From CAIXPS01 sp034430115 (lineage in GTDB: Bacteria > Chloroflexota > Anaerolineae > J036 > Brachytrichaceae): a DNA stretch of 64,000 bases. The first letter of the stretch is position 1, and the number at the start of each line of letters is the position of its first letter. The DNA lies in the NCBI GenBank assembly GCA_034430115.1, contig DAOUFG010000175.1:32954-96953 (forward strand), given 5' to 3'. A program made the translations under genes and the position numbers. Shown in pieces: positions 1 through 7,540 of this stretch. The notes beneath the pieces were generated by a model. The model did not search any database, was not told where the DNA came from, and was given only the letters and a program-made list of their open reading frames with translations.

Positions 1-357
1 GCGGCCCATCACTTCGGCCATCATCTTGTTGTAGTGCTCCTGCTTGGCCTCGGTGGTCTTGGCGAATTTATCGCCGTGCGCGTGCGCGTGACCATGCCCG
101 CGGTGCGTGCTGGTGACCAGGTCGTTATCACCCAACGCGCCAACCGCGCCGACGGCGACGGCTTCCTCACCGGCGTACAAGTGCGAAGCGCCCTTCAACA
201 CAGCCTTGCCAAGAAATTCGGCAATCTGATTTTCGAGGGCGCGGATTTCCATCATCTGGCGCAGGTAACCCAGGACTTCATCACGGGTCAATTCCTGCTC
301 TTCGATCATCGCCGATACCTTCTCGGCGATTCCCTGTGCGGGAGTTGCTACAGCCAT
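1..357 (-). CDS. pdhA: Thiamine-dependent dehydrogenase E1 component, alpha subunit (pyruvate/acetoin dehydrogenase type), N-terminal part
   Basis: Only the first 119 codons lie in the window; the gene runs off the left edge on the minus strand. E1 alpha binds thiamine diphosphate and carries out the decarboxylation step of a 2-oxoacid or acetoin dehydrogenase complex. The visible part has the family's N-terminal helix (YLRQMMEIRALENQIAEF), then KGASHLYAGEEAVAVGA and STHRGHGHAHAHG, the segment that leads into the cofactor-binding region. The ATG at 357 has a good ribosome site, AGAAGAGG. The substrate cannot be told from this fragment; pyruvate and acetoin E1 alpha look alike here. The beta subunit and E2 would be expected further left. 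Confidence 0.85.
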   Translation of the reverse strand, partial: MAVATPAQGIAEKVSAMIEEQELTRDEVLGYLRQMMEIRALENQIAEFLGKAVLKGASHLYAGEEAVAVGAVGALGDNDLVTSTHRGHGHAHAHGDKFAKTTEAKQEHYNKMMAEVMGR

Positions 358-514
358 TTTTGAACCTCTTCTGTATATCGAGATTAGTCAATCGAGATCT
401 TGGATTAGAGATTGGAAAATAAAACGTAAAACATGAAACGTGAGAAGGTGATTGGTATGTTCTCATCTCGTTTCATTCTTCACCTTTCAATCTCCACTCT
501 CCAATCTCCTGTTT
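358..514. repeat. Short-period AGATT-type inverted repeat element
   Basis: The gap between the E1 alpha gene and the deoR-type gene holds a degenerate dyad. The left arm carries GAGATCTTGGATTAGAGATTGG and ATGAAACGTGAGAAGGTGA-like units (about 393-445), and the right arm carries their complements (TCATCTCGTTTCATTC and CAATCTCCACTCTCCAATC, about 462-508). It belongs to a family seen at many other places in the window. No gene is seen in it. Confidence 0.6.
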
Positions 515-1285
515 CTACACGACGATGACTTCAACACCTGCTGTGCGGACCTCTTGGATGCGCTCCACGGGCGCCAGCGTGTCGGTGATAACGGTATCAA
601 TTTCTGCAAGTGTGGCGAAGCTGGCCAGCCCTACCCGGCCCCACTTGGTTGCATCCAGCACTGCAATGATCTGCCGGCACATGGCCACCAATGGACGCTT
701 CACCTCTGCTTCTGCGGCACTTACGTCGGTCAGCCCTTCGGGTACGCTAATGCCATGCGCGCCAAAGAACCCCTTCTGGATGTTGAACTGGTGCAACATT
801 TCCAGCCCGCCCGGGCCGATCAGAGAAGCCGTCTCACGGCGTAACTGCCCGCCGGGCATGAACACACTGACTCCCGGCGCGTCCAACATCTCTTGCGCGA
901 TTGCCAGGCTGTTGGTAATGACGGTCAGATGGCGATGCTGCTTCAGCCGTTGTGCAATCGCCAGTGCGGTGCTGCTGGTATCCAGGAAGATGGCGTCACC
1001 ATCGGATACCAGAAGCGCGGCAGCTTCGCCGATGCGGCTCTTTTCTGATACTTGCTGTTGCCGACGCAACGTGAGCGATAGCTCCGGCAATCCACGTCCG
1101 GTGGGCACCGCGCCCCCATGCGTGCGCAGGAGCAGGTTATATTCAGCCAGCGCTTGCAAGTCCGCGCGAATGGTCACTTCGGAGACACCGAATTGCTGGC
1201 TCAACTCGCTGACGGACACGCGGCCTTCCTTCTGCACCTGGCGCAAGATCTCCTGACGGCGTTCTTCCAAATAAAGCTCTTTCAT
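515..1285 (-). CDS. DeoR/GlpR-family transcriptional regulator
   Basis: A 256-residue protein with the usual DeoR-family architecture. The N-terminal winged helix-turn-helix covers about residues 5-57 (ERRQEILRQVQKEGRVSVSE, then FGVSEVTIRADLQAL), followed by THGGAV and a C-terminal sugar-phosphate sensor domain of the DeoRC type (SDGDAIFLDTSSTALAIAQ, then VITNSLAIAQ). Such proteins usually repress sugar or nucleoside catabolic operons and are released by a phosphorylated sugar. No sugar operon is adjacent: the E1 alpha gene lies downstream and the permease is divergent, so its target is unknown. The ATG at 1285 lacks a close ribosome site; a GGAGGTGAG lies about 20 nt further upstream. Family call is firm; effector unknown. 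Confidence 0.88.
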   Translation of the reverse strand: MKELYLEERRQEILRQVQKEGRVSVSELSQQFGVSEVTIRADLQALAEYNLLLRTHGGAVPTGRGLPELSLTLRRQQQVSEKSRIGEAAALLVSDGDAIFLDTSSTALAIAQRLKQHRHLTVITNSLAIAQEMLDAPGVSVFMPGGQLRRETASLIGPGGLEMLHQFNIQKGFFGAHGISVPEGLTDVSAAEAEVKRPLVAMCRQIIAVLDATKWGRVGLASFATLAEIDTVITDTLAPVERIQEVRTAGVEVIVV

Positions 1286-1428
1286 TGTCTCTAAGCCACC
1301 CGGAAGCTCACCTCCTTTTTTGTGCTGAGATTACGAAATTGCTTTTGATATTTTACGATTGCTTACAAAATAATGCAAACTGAAAGCAGCGCATAATCTA
1401 CCATAAGTTCAACACATCAGATCGCCCC
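1286..1428. other. AT-rich divergent intergenic region
   Basis: The left part of the 329-bp gap between the DeoR-type gene and the permease. It is AT-rich compared with the surroundings (around 1325-1410) and presumably holds the deoR promoter. No convincing dyad or gene is visible. Confidence 0.4.
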
Positions 1429-1456
1429 TTGACAAAATCATTCCGACCTCTACAAT
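1429..1456 (+). promoter_or_regulatory. Sigma70-like promoter of the SLC13 permease leader
   Basis: A perfect -35 TTGACA (1429-1434), a 16-nt spacer and a -10 TACAAT (1451-1456). Transcription would start near 1463, giving a leader of about 150 nt. Confidence 0.75.
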
Positions 1457-1457
1457 A

Positions 1458-1614
1458 ACGCCCATTGCTTGTGAGGGCGTCTCTGACGAGATGGTCCCTT
1501 CACCCTGGCAACTTCCCTTGTGTTCGAGGTCTTGTAGCCTCCGAGAACAGATCGTTCCCGGGGGCTATTTCGTTTTCCGGCAGCCTTGACGCAGCCCCTG
1601 GAGGAAAATAAATC
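1458..1614 (+). promoter_or_regulatory. Structured 5' leader (candidate cis-regulatory RNA) of the SLC13 permease
   Basis: Between the promoter and the ATG lie several hairpins. ACGCCC...GGGCGT (1458-1480) overlaps the alternative GTGAGGG...CCCTTCAC, which has an inner TCTC-tgac-GAGA loop. Next comes GAGG...CCTC, and then a longer stem TAGCCTCCGAGAAC / GTTCCCGGGGGCTA (1535-1567). That last hairpin is followed by TTTCGTTTTCC, as in an attenuator. The segment CCCTGGCAAC faintly recalls S-box RNAs, but the rest does not fit well. The RNA class is not identified. Confidence 0.5.
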
Positions 1615-2940
1615 ATGTTCGTGGCTGTCGCTATCTTTCTCGTGGCTTACGTCATCATCGCCAGTGAAAAGTTCCCCCGTCATTGGGTGGCGCTGATTGG
1701 CGGCGGGCTGCTTATCATTTTCGGCATTCTAAACCCGTTGGAAGCCTTTCACTACATCAACTGGGAAACGCTCGGCCTGTTATTAGGCATGTTTATCCTG
1801 GTTGCGATATTGATCGAGTCGGGTTTCTTCGGCTGGTTGGCATTGGAAACCGTGCGCAGGACCAACTATCACCCGGCCAAGGTGTTCATTTTGTTGCCGC
1901 TGCTGGCGGCATTGATGGCAACCATGATGGACAGCATCACGGTGATGTTGTTCCTCTCGGCACTTACCTATCAGTTGTGCAAGCTGTTGAAGATCGATCC
2001 GATCCCGCTGATCATCGCCGAAGTATGCGCAGCCAACGCCGGCGGCGCAGCGACCCTGGTGGGCGACCCGCCGAACGTGATCCTCGGCACGACGCTGGGG
2101 TTCAACTTCGTTGATTTCGTCGAAAACACCGGGCCGATTTCCTTCATTGCCGCCGCCGTCAGCACCGGCCTGTTCTATTTAAACAATCGCAAGTCATTGG
2201 CCGATGCCCACGGCACGCTGGACATGGACGCGATTCACCAGATCGAAGAGACGCATCGCTCGCAATTGCAACGTAACGTGATGCGCATCGGGTTGATCTA
2301 CTTCGGCATCGCCGTTTTGTTGCTGGTAACGCACCACTGGCTGGGTGAATTCGGGATTATCCAGCTCAGTGCTGCGGCAGCGGCGCTCATCCCCGCCTCG
2401 GCGGCGCTCGTCACACTGATGATCGTGGAACGTTCCGATCACCAGCGGGCGTTGCGCGCGACGATCGAACGCGTGGATTTTGAAAGCCTGGTCTTCTTCG
2501 CAGGGTTGTTCGTCCTCATCGGCGGATTAGAGAAGACGCACCTGATGGAAGCCGTCGCGGGGGCCTTTGCAGCATTGGCACAAACCAGCCACCCGCTATT
2601 CCTGCTGGCGCTGCATTGGGGCGCGGGCAGCATCAGCGCCGTGGTGGATAACGTGCCGATGGCGTTGGGCATGTCCTACGTGTTGAAAGACCTGGCGCAA
2701 TCGTCCGCAGCGCCGGCGCTGGGCATCATGGTGTGGTCATTGGCGCTGGGGCTCGACATGGGCGGCAGCATGACGCCGGTTGGGGCATCCGCCAATGTCG
2801 TTTCGTATGCCTACCTGGAAAAACATCACGGCAAGGTGGGTTGGGGGACATGGATCAAGGCGGCTGTTCCGCCGACCCTGACTGCCATGGCAGTCGCTTC
2901 GGCCCTGGTGTTGTTGAAGGGGGCCATTGGCTGGTACTGA
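1615..2940 (+). CDS. SLC13/ArsB-type membrane permease
   Basis: A 441-residue polytopic protein of the ion transporter superfamily that includes ArsB, NhaD and SLC13 carriers, with about 11 hydrophobic segments. The two family hallmarks are present: the first half has AANAGGAATLVGDPPNVILG (near residue 140), and the second half has DMGGSMTPVGASANVV (near residue 380). These inverted-repeat loops form the substrate site. The substrate could be an organic or inorganic anion, arsenite, or sodium in exchange for protons; the sequence does not decide. No arsenic genes are near. The start is set by GGAGGAAAATAAATC just upstream. The structured leader suggests expression is controlled by a ligand or ion. 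Confidence 0.8.
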   Translation: MFVAVAIFLVAYVIIASEKFPRHWVALIGGGLLIIFGILNPLEAFHYINWETLGLLLGMFILVAILIESGFFGWLALETVRRTNYHPAKVFILLPLLAALMATMMDSITVMLFLSALTYQLCKLLKIDPIPLIIAEVCAANAGGAATLVGDPPNVILGTTLGFNFVDFVENTGPISFIAAAVSTGLFYLNNRKSLADAHGTLDMDAIHQIEETHRSQLQRNVMRIGLIYFGIAVLLLVTHHWLGEFGIIQLSAAAAALIPASAALVTLMIVERSDHQRALRATIERVDFESLVFFAGLFVLIGGLEKTHLMEAVAGAFAALAQTSHPLFLLALHWGAGSISAVVDNVPMALGMSYVLKDLAQSSAAPALGIMVWSLALGLDMGGSMTPVGASANVVSYAYLEKHHGKVGWGTWIKAAVPPTLTAMAVASALVLLKGAIGWY

Positions 2941-3199
2941 CGATTGCTGATTGACGATTTTGGATTTCCGATTTTGGATTGTCCCGCTTCGTGCGAAGGC
3001 AAGTGGTCGAAATCGACAATCGAAAATCGAAAATAACAGGAGGTGATTCTAAACAGAGAGTACCTGATTAAAGCAGAGTGCCCAGATGCACAGCCTGCCC
3101 ATCCAGATTATGAGATGACCGCACTTTCATTGGTCCTTCCCTCTGGTGCGCCGCAGCCCTGTTGCTGCAAATGTGACCTTTATTTGGAGAAGAGCACTC
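2941..3199. repeat. Intergenic repeat element and leader of the first amt gene
   Basis: About 2945-3035 is an imperfect dyad of short units: GATTTTGGATTTCCGATTTT on the left, and GACAATCGAAAATCGAAAAT as its complement on the right. A strong ribosome-site-like AGGAGGTGAT at 3040-3049 has no convincing gene after it. The remaining 150 nt are the leader of the amt gene. Confidence 0.5.
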
Positions 3200-4813
3200 A
3201 TGCAGAAACTAAGAAAAAATCGCGCGTTTCGCTTCGTCCTGCGCATGACGGCGACGCTTTTATCTCTCGCCGTGTTCGTATTGGTGGCGCCGCATGCTTT
3301 CGCTCAAGCACCCGACCCATCCACCGACCCCGCCGTGGGGATCAACGTGATGTGGATGATCATCGGCGGCTTCCTGGTCTTCTTTATGCAGGCCGGCTTC
3401 GCACTGGTGGAAACCGGCTTCACCCGCGCCAAGAACGTCGCCCACACCATGATGATGAACATGATGGTGTTTTGTATCGGCGCCGCCGGCTACTGGCTGA
3501 CGGGCTTCGCCTTCCAGTTTGGCGCAGTGAACGTGACCTATCCCGACGTCAGCACCATCGGGGCCGTCGCAACCAGTGGCTCCACCGCCTGGGCCCACTC
3601 GCCCGTCACGTTGGGTGACTGGACGGGCCTGCTGGCGACGCCGCTCATCTCGTTCCGCCAGTTCGGCATCCTGGGCGGCAGCGGCTTCATGCTGCTGGGT
3701 CTGGGCACCAACTTCGGCATCCTCTCGTTCTTCCTCTTTCAGATGGTGTTCATGGACACCGCCGCGACGATCCCCACCGGCGCAATGGCAGAGCGCCTGA
3801 AGTTCTCCGGCTTCTGTCTGATGGGTCTGTGGGTGAGCATGTTCATCTACCCGCTGGTCGGCGGCTGGGTCTGGGGCGGCGGCTGGTTGCAGAACCTGGG
3901 CCGCATCGCCGGCATCGGCAACGGCGCGGTGGACTTCGCCGGCTCAGGCGTGGTGCACATGATCGGCGGTTCGGTGGCCCTGGCAGGCGCGATTGTACTT
4001 GGCCCGCGCATCGGCCGCTTCAACAAGGACGGTTCGCCCAACGCAATGCCCGGCCACAACATCCCGCTGGGCGTACTCGGTACGATCATCCTGTTCTTCG
4101 GCTGGTTCGGCTTCAACCCCGGTTCGTCGCTCGGTTTCATGGGCGGTTCGCGCATCCTGGCTGTCAACGCGGCAGCCAACACGCTGATCGCCGGTGCGAT
4201 GGGCGGCTGCGCGGCCATGCTCTATATGTGGTTCATCAGCCCGGTCAAGAAGCCCGATCCGTCCATGTCGGTCAACGGCATCCTGGCCGGCCTGGTGGCG
4301 ATCACCGCCCCCTGCGCGTTCGTGGACAGCGTCGGCGCAACCATCATCGGCCTGATCGCCGGCGTGCTGGTGTGTTTGGCGGCCACTGTGCTTGAAAAGG
4401 CACACGTCGATGACCCTGTTGGCGCCGTGCCGGTGCACTTCGTCAACGGTGTGTGGGGCCTGCTCGCCGTCGGCATCTTCGCCAAGGGCCTGCCCGAAAC
4501 CGCCGGCTGGAACGGTATGGAATCGGCCGTGACGGGGTTGCTGTATGGCGGCGGCACGCAAATCCTGGCGCAGCTCGCCGAGGTCGCCTCCATTCTCGTC
4601 TTTGTGTTCGGGCTGTCATACGTGTTCTTCAAGATACTCAACGCGCTCAAGCTGTTGCGCAGCAAGCCCGAAGATGAACTGGCGGGCCTGGACATCCCAG
4701 AGATGGGCTCGCTTGGCTACACCACGGTAGACGTTCGCATGGCCGGGGGCCGGCTGTCGCAGCAGATGCCCGTCGTTCGTTCGTCGGCCAGTGTCCCTTC
4801 AGCCGGCAAATAA
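3200..4813 (+). CDS. amt: Ammonium transporter (Amt family), copy 1
   Basis: Conducts ammonium across the inner membrane. The 537-residue product has a cleavable-looking signal sequence ending at AFAQA, as in E. coli AmtB, then about 11 membrane segments. The paired pore histidines are present in GVVHMIGG and VGAVPVHFVNGVWG, and GFNPGSSL and the DTAATIPTGAMAER signature are intact. It carries an extra stretch of roughly 40 residues after the third helix, absent from copy 2. The start at 3200 follows GGAGAAG with suitable spacing; an earlier start at 3146 has none. The C-terminal tail keeps the GLDIPEMGSLGY regulatory motif expected to contact a PII protein, and a PII gene follows 19 bp downstream. 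Likely one nitrogen-limitation operon. Confidence 0.95.
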   Translation: MQKLRKNRAFRFVLRMTATLLSLAVFVLVAPHAFAQAPDPSTDPAVGINVMWMIIGGFLVFFMQAGFALVETGFTRAKNVAHTMMMNMMVFCIGAAGYWLTGFAFQFGAVNVTYPDVSTIGAVATSGSTAWAHSPVTLGDWTGLLATPLISFRQFGILGGSGFMLLGLGTNFGILSFFLFQMVFMDTAATIPTGAMAERLKFSGFCLMGLWVSMFIYPLVGGWVWGGGWLQNLGRIAGIGNGAVDFAGSGVVHMIGGSVALAGAIVLGPRIGRFNKDGSPNAMPGHNIPLGVLGTIILFFGWFGFNPGSSLGFMGGSRILAVNAAANTLIAGAMGGCAAMLYMWFISPVKKPDPSMSVNGILAGLVAITAPCAFVDSVGATIIGLIAGVLVCLAATVLEKAHVDDPVGAVPVHFVNGVWGLLAVGIFAKGLPETAGWNGMESAVTGLLYGGGTQILAQLAEVASILVFVFGLSYVFFKILNALKLLRSKPEDELAGLDIPEMGSLGYTTVDVRMAGGRLSQQMPVVRSSASVPSAGK

Positions 4814-4832
4814 CTTGATTGAGGGAGCCAAC

Positions 4833-5222
4833 ATGACTAAGAAAATTGAAGCGATTATCCGTGAGGAAGCGCTCGACGCAGTCAAAGATGCGCTACATGC
4901 CATCGGGATCGAGGGCATGAACATCTTCGAGGTGCGCGGGCACGGCCGCCAGGGCGGCGTGGAACTTTCCTGGCGCGGCACGTCCTACCACATGGACCTG
5001 ATTCCCAAAATTCAACTCAATATCATCCTGAGCGATCACAACGTGGAGAAGACCATCGCAACCATCGTTCAGGCAGCACGCACCGGTAAGGAAGGAGACG
5101 GCATCATCTTCGTCTACCCGGTGGAAGACGTCATTCGCATCCGCACCGGCGAGCACGGCAAAGAGGCCCTCTCGTACCCGGACGACATCGATCAGCGCCA
5201 GGCGGTTGGGAAAGCAAAATAG
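4833..5222 (+). CDS. glnK: PII nitrogen regulatory protein (GlnB/GlnK type), copy 1
   Basis: A 129-residue trimeric PII protein that senses 2-oxoglutarate and ATP/ADP and blocks the Amt pore. The T-loop (about residues 37-55) reads GRQGGVELSWRGTSYHMD and keeps a tyrosine (Tyr52) at the position uridylylated in E. coli; the usual GRQKGH is GRQGGV here. The B-loop and C-terminal IRTGEHG are typical. The start at 4833 follows GAGGGAGCCAAC. It is coupled to the upstream amt gene. It differs from copy 2 by only a few residues, mostly at the C terminus, and the DNA encoding the T-loop is identical over about 47 bp. Confidence 0.95.
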   Translation: MTKKIEAIIREEALDAVKDALHAIGIEGMNIFEVRGHGRQGGVELSWRGTSYHMDLIPKIQLNIILSDHNVEKTIATIVQAARTGKEGDGIIFVYPVEDVIRIRTGEHGKEALSYPDDIDQRQAVGKAK

Positions 5223-5402
5223 CGACGCAAGCCATTGACTGATGGCCGCGCCTATAAGGACGTTACCTATGACCGTTCGCAAATGGAATAAGACGGACCC
5301 GGCTCCTGAAAGAGACGGTTAATTGTTCGTGCGCCTTGAAGCGCCACCCTCTCACTCCGTCATCCTCAAGCAGAGGGCGTTCGCAACAATATTTGTATCC
5401 AC

Positions 5403-5449
5403 TGTGGCGACATCCCGTAATACCAGGTTCGTATTACGGGACCGCCACA
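5403..5449 (+). promoter_or_regulatory. Strong hairpin in the leader between the two amt cassettes
   Basis: A perfect 10-bp stem CCCGTAATAC/GTATTACGGG (5414-5440, 7-nt loop) is extended by an outer stem TGTGGCG/CGCCACA (5403-5409 with 5443-5449) across a small internal loop. It ends about 28 nt before the second amt start and lacks a U-tract, so it looks like a regulatory or RNA-processing element rather than a terminator. Confidence 0.55.
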
Positions 5450-5477
5450 CATCATGACCCACAAATGAAGGATGGAC

Positions 5478-6959
5478 ATGTTCAAGTTCACACAATTGCA
5501 CGAAACGAAAGTCGGTTTCCCGGTCTCGCCACGATATGCCGGGAAACGTTTGGTCGGGCCGGCCGCCGCATTGGGTGTATCCCTGCTGGTGACCGGCGTC
5601 GCCAGCGCGCAAGCCCCCGACCCAATAGAAGAGGTCACGCGCGGTTTGAACACCTCCTGGGTGCTCATCACCGCCTTTCTGGTGTTTTTCATGCAGGCGG
5701 GGTTCGCGTTCGTAGAGGCCGGCCTTACCCGCGCCAAGAACACCACCAACATCCTGATGAAGAACCTGATGGACTTCGTGATGGGGACGTTGAGTTACTG
5801 GGCGATTGGCTTCGGCCTGATGTTTGGCGCATCCAACGCCGGGCTGTTCGGCACCTCAGACTTTTTCATCGGCATCGGCGGCGAGGACATCGCCGGCGTG
5901 CCGGCACTTGCATTCTGGCTGTTCCAGCTCGTCTTCGCCGGGACCGCTGCCACGATTGTTTCGGGCGCTATGGCGGAACGCACCAAGTTCTCCGCCTATT
6001 TGGTTTATAGCTTCATCATCTCGCTGCTCATCTACCCCATCTTCGGGCACTGGGTATGGGGCAGCGGCTGGCTGTGGACGTTGGGAGATAGCACGGGCCT
6101 GGTCGCAGAAGGCGGCTTCCGTGACTTCGCCGGTTCCACCGTGGTTCACAGCGTGGGCGGCTGGGCGGCGCTGATCGGCGCGATCGTCCTCGGCCCGCGC
6201 ATCGGGCGGTTTGGCAAAGATGGCACACCACGCGCCATCCCCGGACATTCGATGTCGCTATTCGTGTTGGGTATCTTTATCCTATGGCTGGGCTGGTTCG
6301 GCTTTAACCCCGGTAGCCAGCTTGCAATCGCGGGCGGCAATGCGGACGCAGTGGCGCTCGTCGCCGCGAACACCAATATCGCGGCCGCAGCAGGCGCCGT
6401 GACGGCGCTGCTCACCGGCTGGGCGTTGACTAAGAAGCCCAACGCCGGCGCTGCGATGAACGGCGTGCTGGCGGGGCTGGTGGCCATCACCGCGCCGTGC
6501 GCCTACGTGACGCCGCTGGATTCGGTGATCATCGGCGCCATCGCCGGCCCATTGATGATGTTCGGCAATATCTGGTTGGAGAAGCTCAAGATCGACGATC
6601 CCGTAGGCGCTGTGCCGGTGCACTTGATGAACGGCATCTGGGGCACGCTCTCGCTCGGGCTGTTTGCCTCACAAAACGGCGTCGTCGGGCTGTTTGCCGG
6701 CGGCGGCTTCAACCAGTTCATCCTGCAACTGATTGGCGTGATCGCCTGCGGCGCGTGGACGGCGGGCACGGCCTTCGTGCTGTTCAGCGCCATCAAGAAG
6801 TTCATCGGTTTGCGCGTAACGGTGGAGGAAGAAGTTCGTGGTCTCGACCTGTTCGAACATGGCGCCGAGGCATATCCGCGCGATTTCCTGTTTGAGCCCA
6901 AGTCCGCCGCTGTCTCACCTGCCAAGCGTGCCGCAAGCGCCGGCACGCCGGCCAAGTAA
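5478..6959 (+). CDS. amt: Ammonium transporter (Amt family), copy 2
   Basis: A second Amt, 493 residues, without the extra loop of copy 1. It has a signal-like N terminus ending at ASAQA, about 11 membrane segments, pore histidines in TVVHSVGGWAAL and AVPVHLMNGIWG, and the signature AGTAATIVSGAMAERTKFS. The C-terminal tail has VRGLDLFEHGAEAYPRD, the conserved PII-responsive element. I prefer the ATG at 5478, which has AAGGA five nt upstream, over the ATG at 5472, which overlaps that site. The two amt genes differ far more from each other than the two PII genes do, so they are probably not a recent simple duplication. The matching PII gene is 32 bp downstream. Confidence 0.95.
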   Translation: MFKFTQLHETKVGFPVSPRYAGKRLVGPAAALGVSLLVTGVASAQAPDPIEEVTRGLNTSWVLITAFLVFFMQAGFAFVEAGLTRAKNTTNILMKNLMDFVMGTLSYWAIGFGLMFGASNAGLFGTSDFFIGIGGEDIAGVPALAFWLFQLVFAGTAATIVSGAMAERTKFSAYLVYSFIISLLIYPIFGHWVWGSGWLWTLGDSTGLVAEGGFRDFAGSTVVHSVGGWAALIGAIVLGPRIGRFGKDGTPRAIPGHSMSLFVLGIFILWLGWFGFNPGSQLAIAGGNADAVALVAANTNIAAAAGAVTALLTGWALTKKPNAGAAMNGVLAGLVAITAPCAYVTPLDSVIIGAIAGPLMMFGNIWLEKLKIDDPVGAVPVHLMNGIWGTLSLGLFASQNGVVGLFAGGGFNQFILQLIGVIACGAWTAGTAFVLFSAIKKFIGLRVTVEEEVRGLDLFEHGAEAYPRDFLFEPKSAAVSPAKRAASAGTPAK

Positions 6960-6991
6960 AGCGGCTGGGTGCCCCTTTTTTAGGAGCCAAT

Positions 6992-7387
6992 ATGACTAAG
7001 AAGATAGAAGCGATCATTCGCGAAGAAGCGCTCGACACGGTGAAAGATGCGCTGCACGCCATCGGCATCGAGGGCATGAACGTCTTTGAGGTGCGCGGGC
7101 ATGGCCGCCAGGGCGGCGTGGAACTTTCCTGGCGCGGCACGTCCTACCAGATGGATCTGATCCCTAAGGTTCAAGTCAACATCGTCCTCAGCGATCACAA
7201 CGTGGACAAGACGGTTGCGACCATCGTGCAGGCGGCACACACCGGCGAAGAAGGGGACGGCATCATCTTCGTCTACCCGGTGGAGGACGTCATTCGCATC
7301 CGCACCGGCGAACGCGACGCCGAGGCGCTGGCCTACCCCGACGATATCGATGTGCGTCGCGCGACAGGACAGGGGGTTCGCAGATAA
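6992..7387 (+). CDS. glnK: PII nitrogen regulatory protein (GlnB/GlnK type), copy 2
   Basis: A 131-residue PII protein, nearly the same as copy 1, including the T-loop with Tyr52 (WRGTSYQMD). Substitutions are mostly conservative (I31V, H53Q, I59V) except in the last 25 residues. The ribosome site TTAGGAGCC lies just upstream of the ATG. It is the last gene of the amt-PII-amt-PII array and is followed by a strong terminator. Having a dedicated PII beside each Amt suggests each pair is separately tuned; which PII also controls enzymes such as glutamine synthetase cannot be read from this region. Confidence 0.95.
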   Translation: MTKKIEAIIREEALDTVKDALHAIGIEGMNVFEVRGHGRQGGVELSWRGTSYQMDLIPKVQVNIVLSDHNVDKTVATIVQAAHTGEEGDGIIFVYPVEDVIRIRTGERDAEALAYPDDIDVRRATGQGVRR

Positions 7388-7403
7388 GAGGTTGTGTGGG
7401 TTT

Positions 7404-7439
7404 GCAATTGCCGGATGCACTCTCTCCGGCGGCAATTGC
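7404..7439 (+). terminator. Secondary hairpin after the amt-PII array
   Basis: Stem GCAATTGCCG (7404-7413) with CGGCAATTGC (7430-7439) around a 16-nt loop, 17 bp after the PII stop. It has no U-tract, so it may stabilise the transcript rather than end it. Confidence 0.45.
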
Positions 7440-7455
7440 GAATCATGGGTTTTGT

Positions 7456-7501
7456 GCAGAGCGCTCATCCTTTGGTTCGGGATGAGCGCTCTGCGCGTTT
7501 T
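7456..7501 (+). terminator. Strong intrinsic terminator of the amt-PII array
   Basis: A perfect 15-bp stem, GCAGAGCGCTCATCC (7456-7470) with GGATGAGCGCTCTGC (7480-7494), is followed by GCGTTTTCG. It sits between convergent genes and could act in both directions. Confidence 0.8.
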
Positions 7502-7540
7502 CGGGTGGTAGAAAAGACCCCCCAGAACTTGATCCCCAAG

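Noticed and set aside
1458..1614. Assignment of the SLC13 leader as a SAM riboswitch or hammerhead ribozyme
   Set aside because: CCCTGGCAAC and CTGACGA give partial matches only; the remaining conserved bases (for example TGAAxCC, or GAAA after stem II) are missing.
3043..3618. Frame starting at a GTG after a perfect AGGAGGTGAT
   Set aside because: The part inside the amt gene is a shadow, and the upstream 50 codons show no protein-like features. The ribosome-like site may be accidental.
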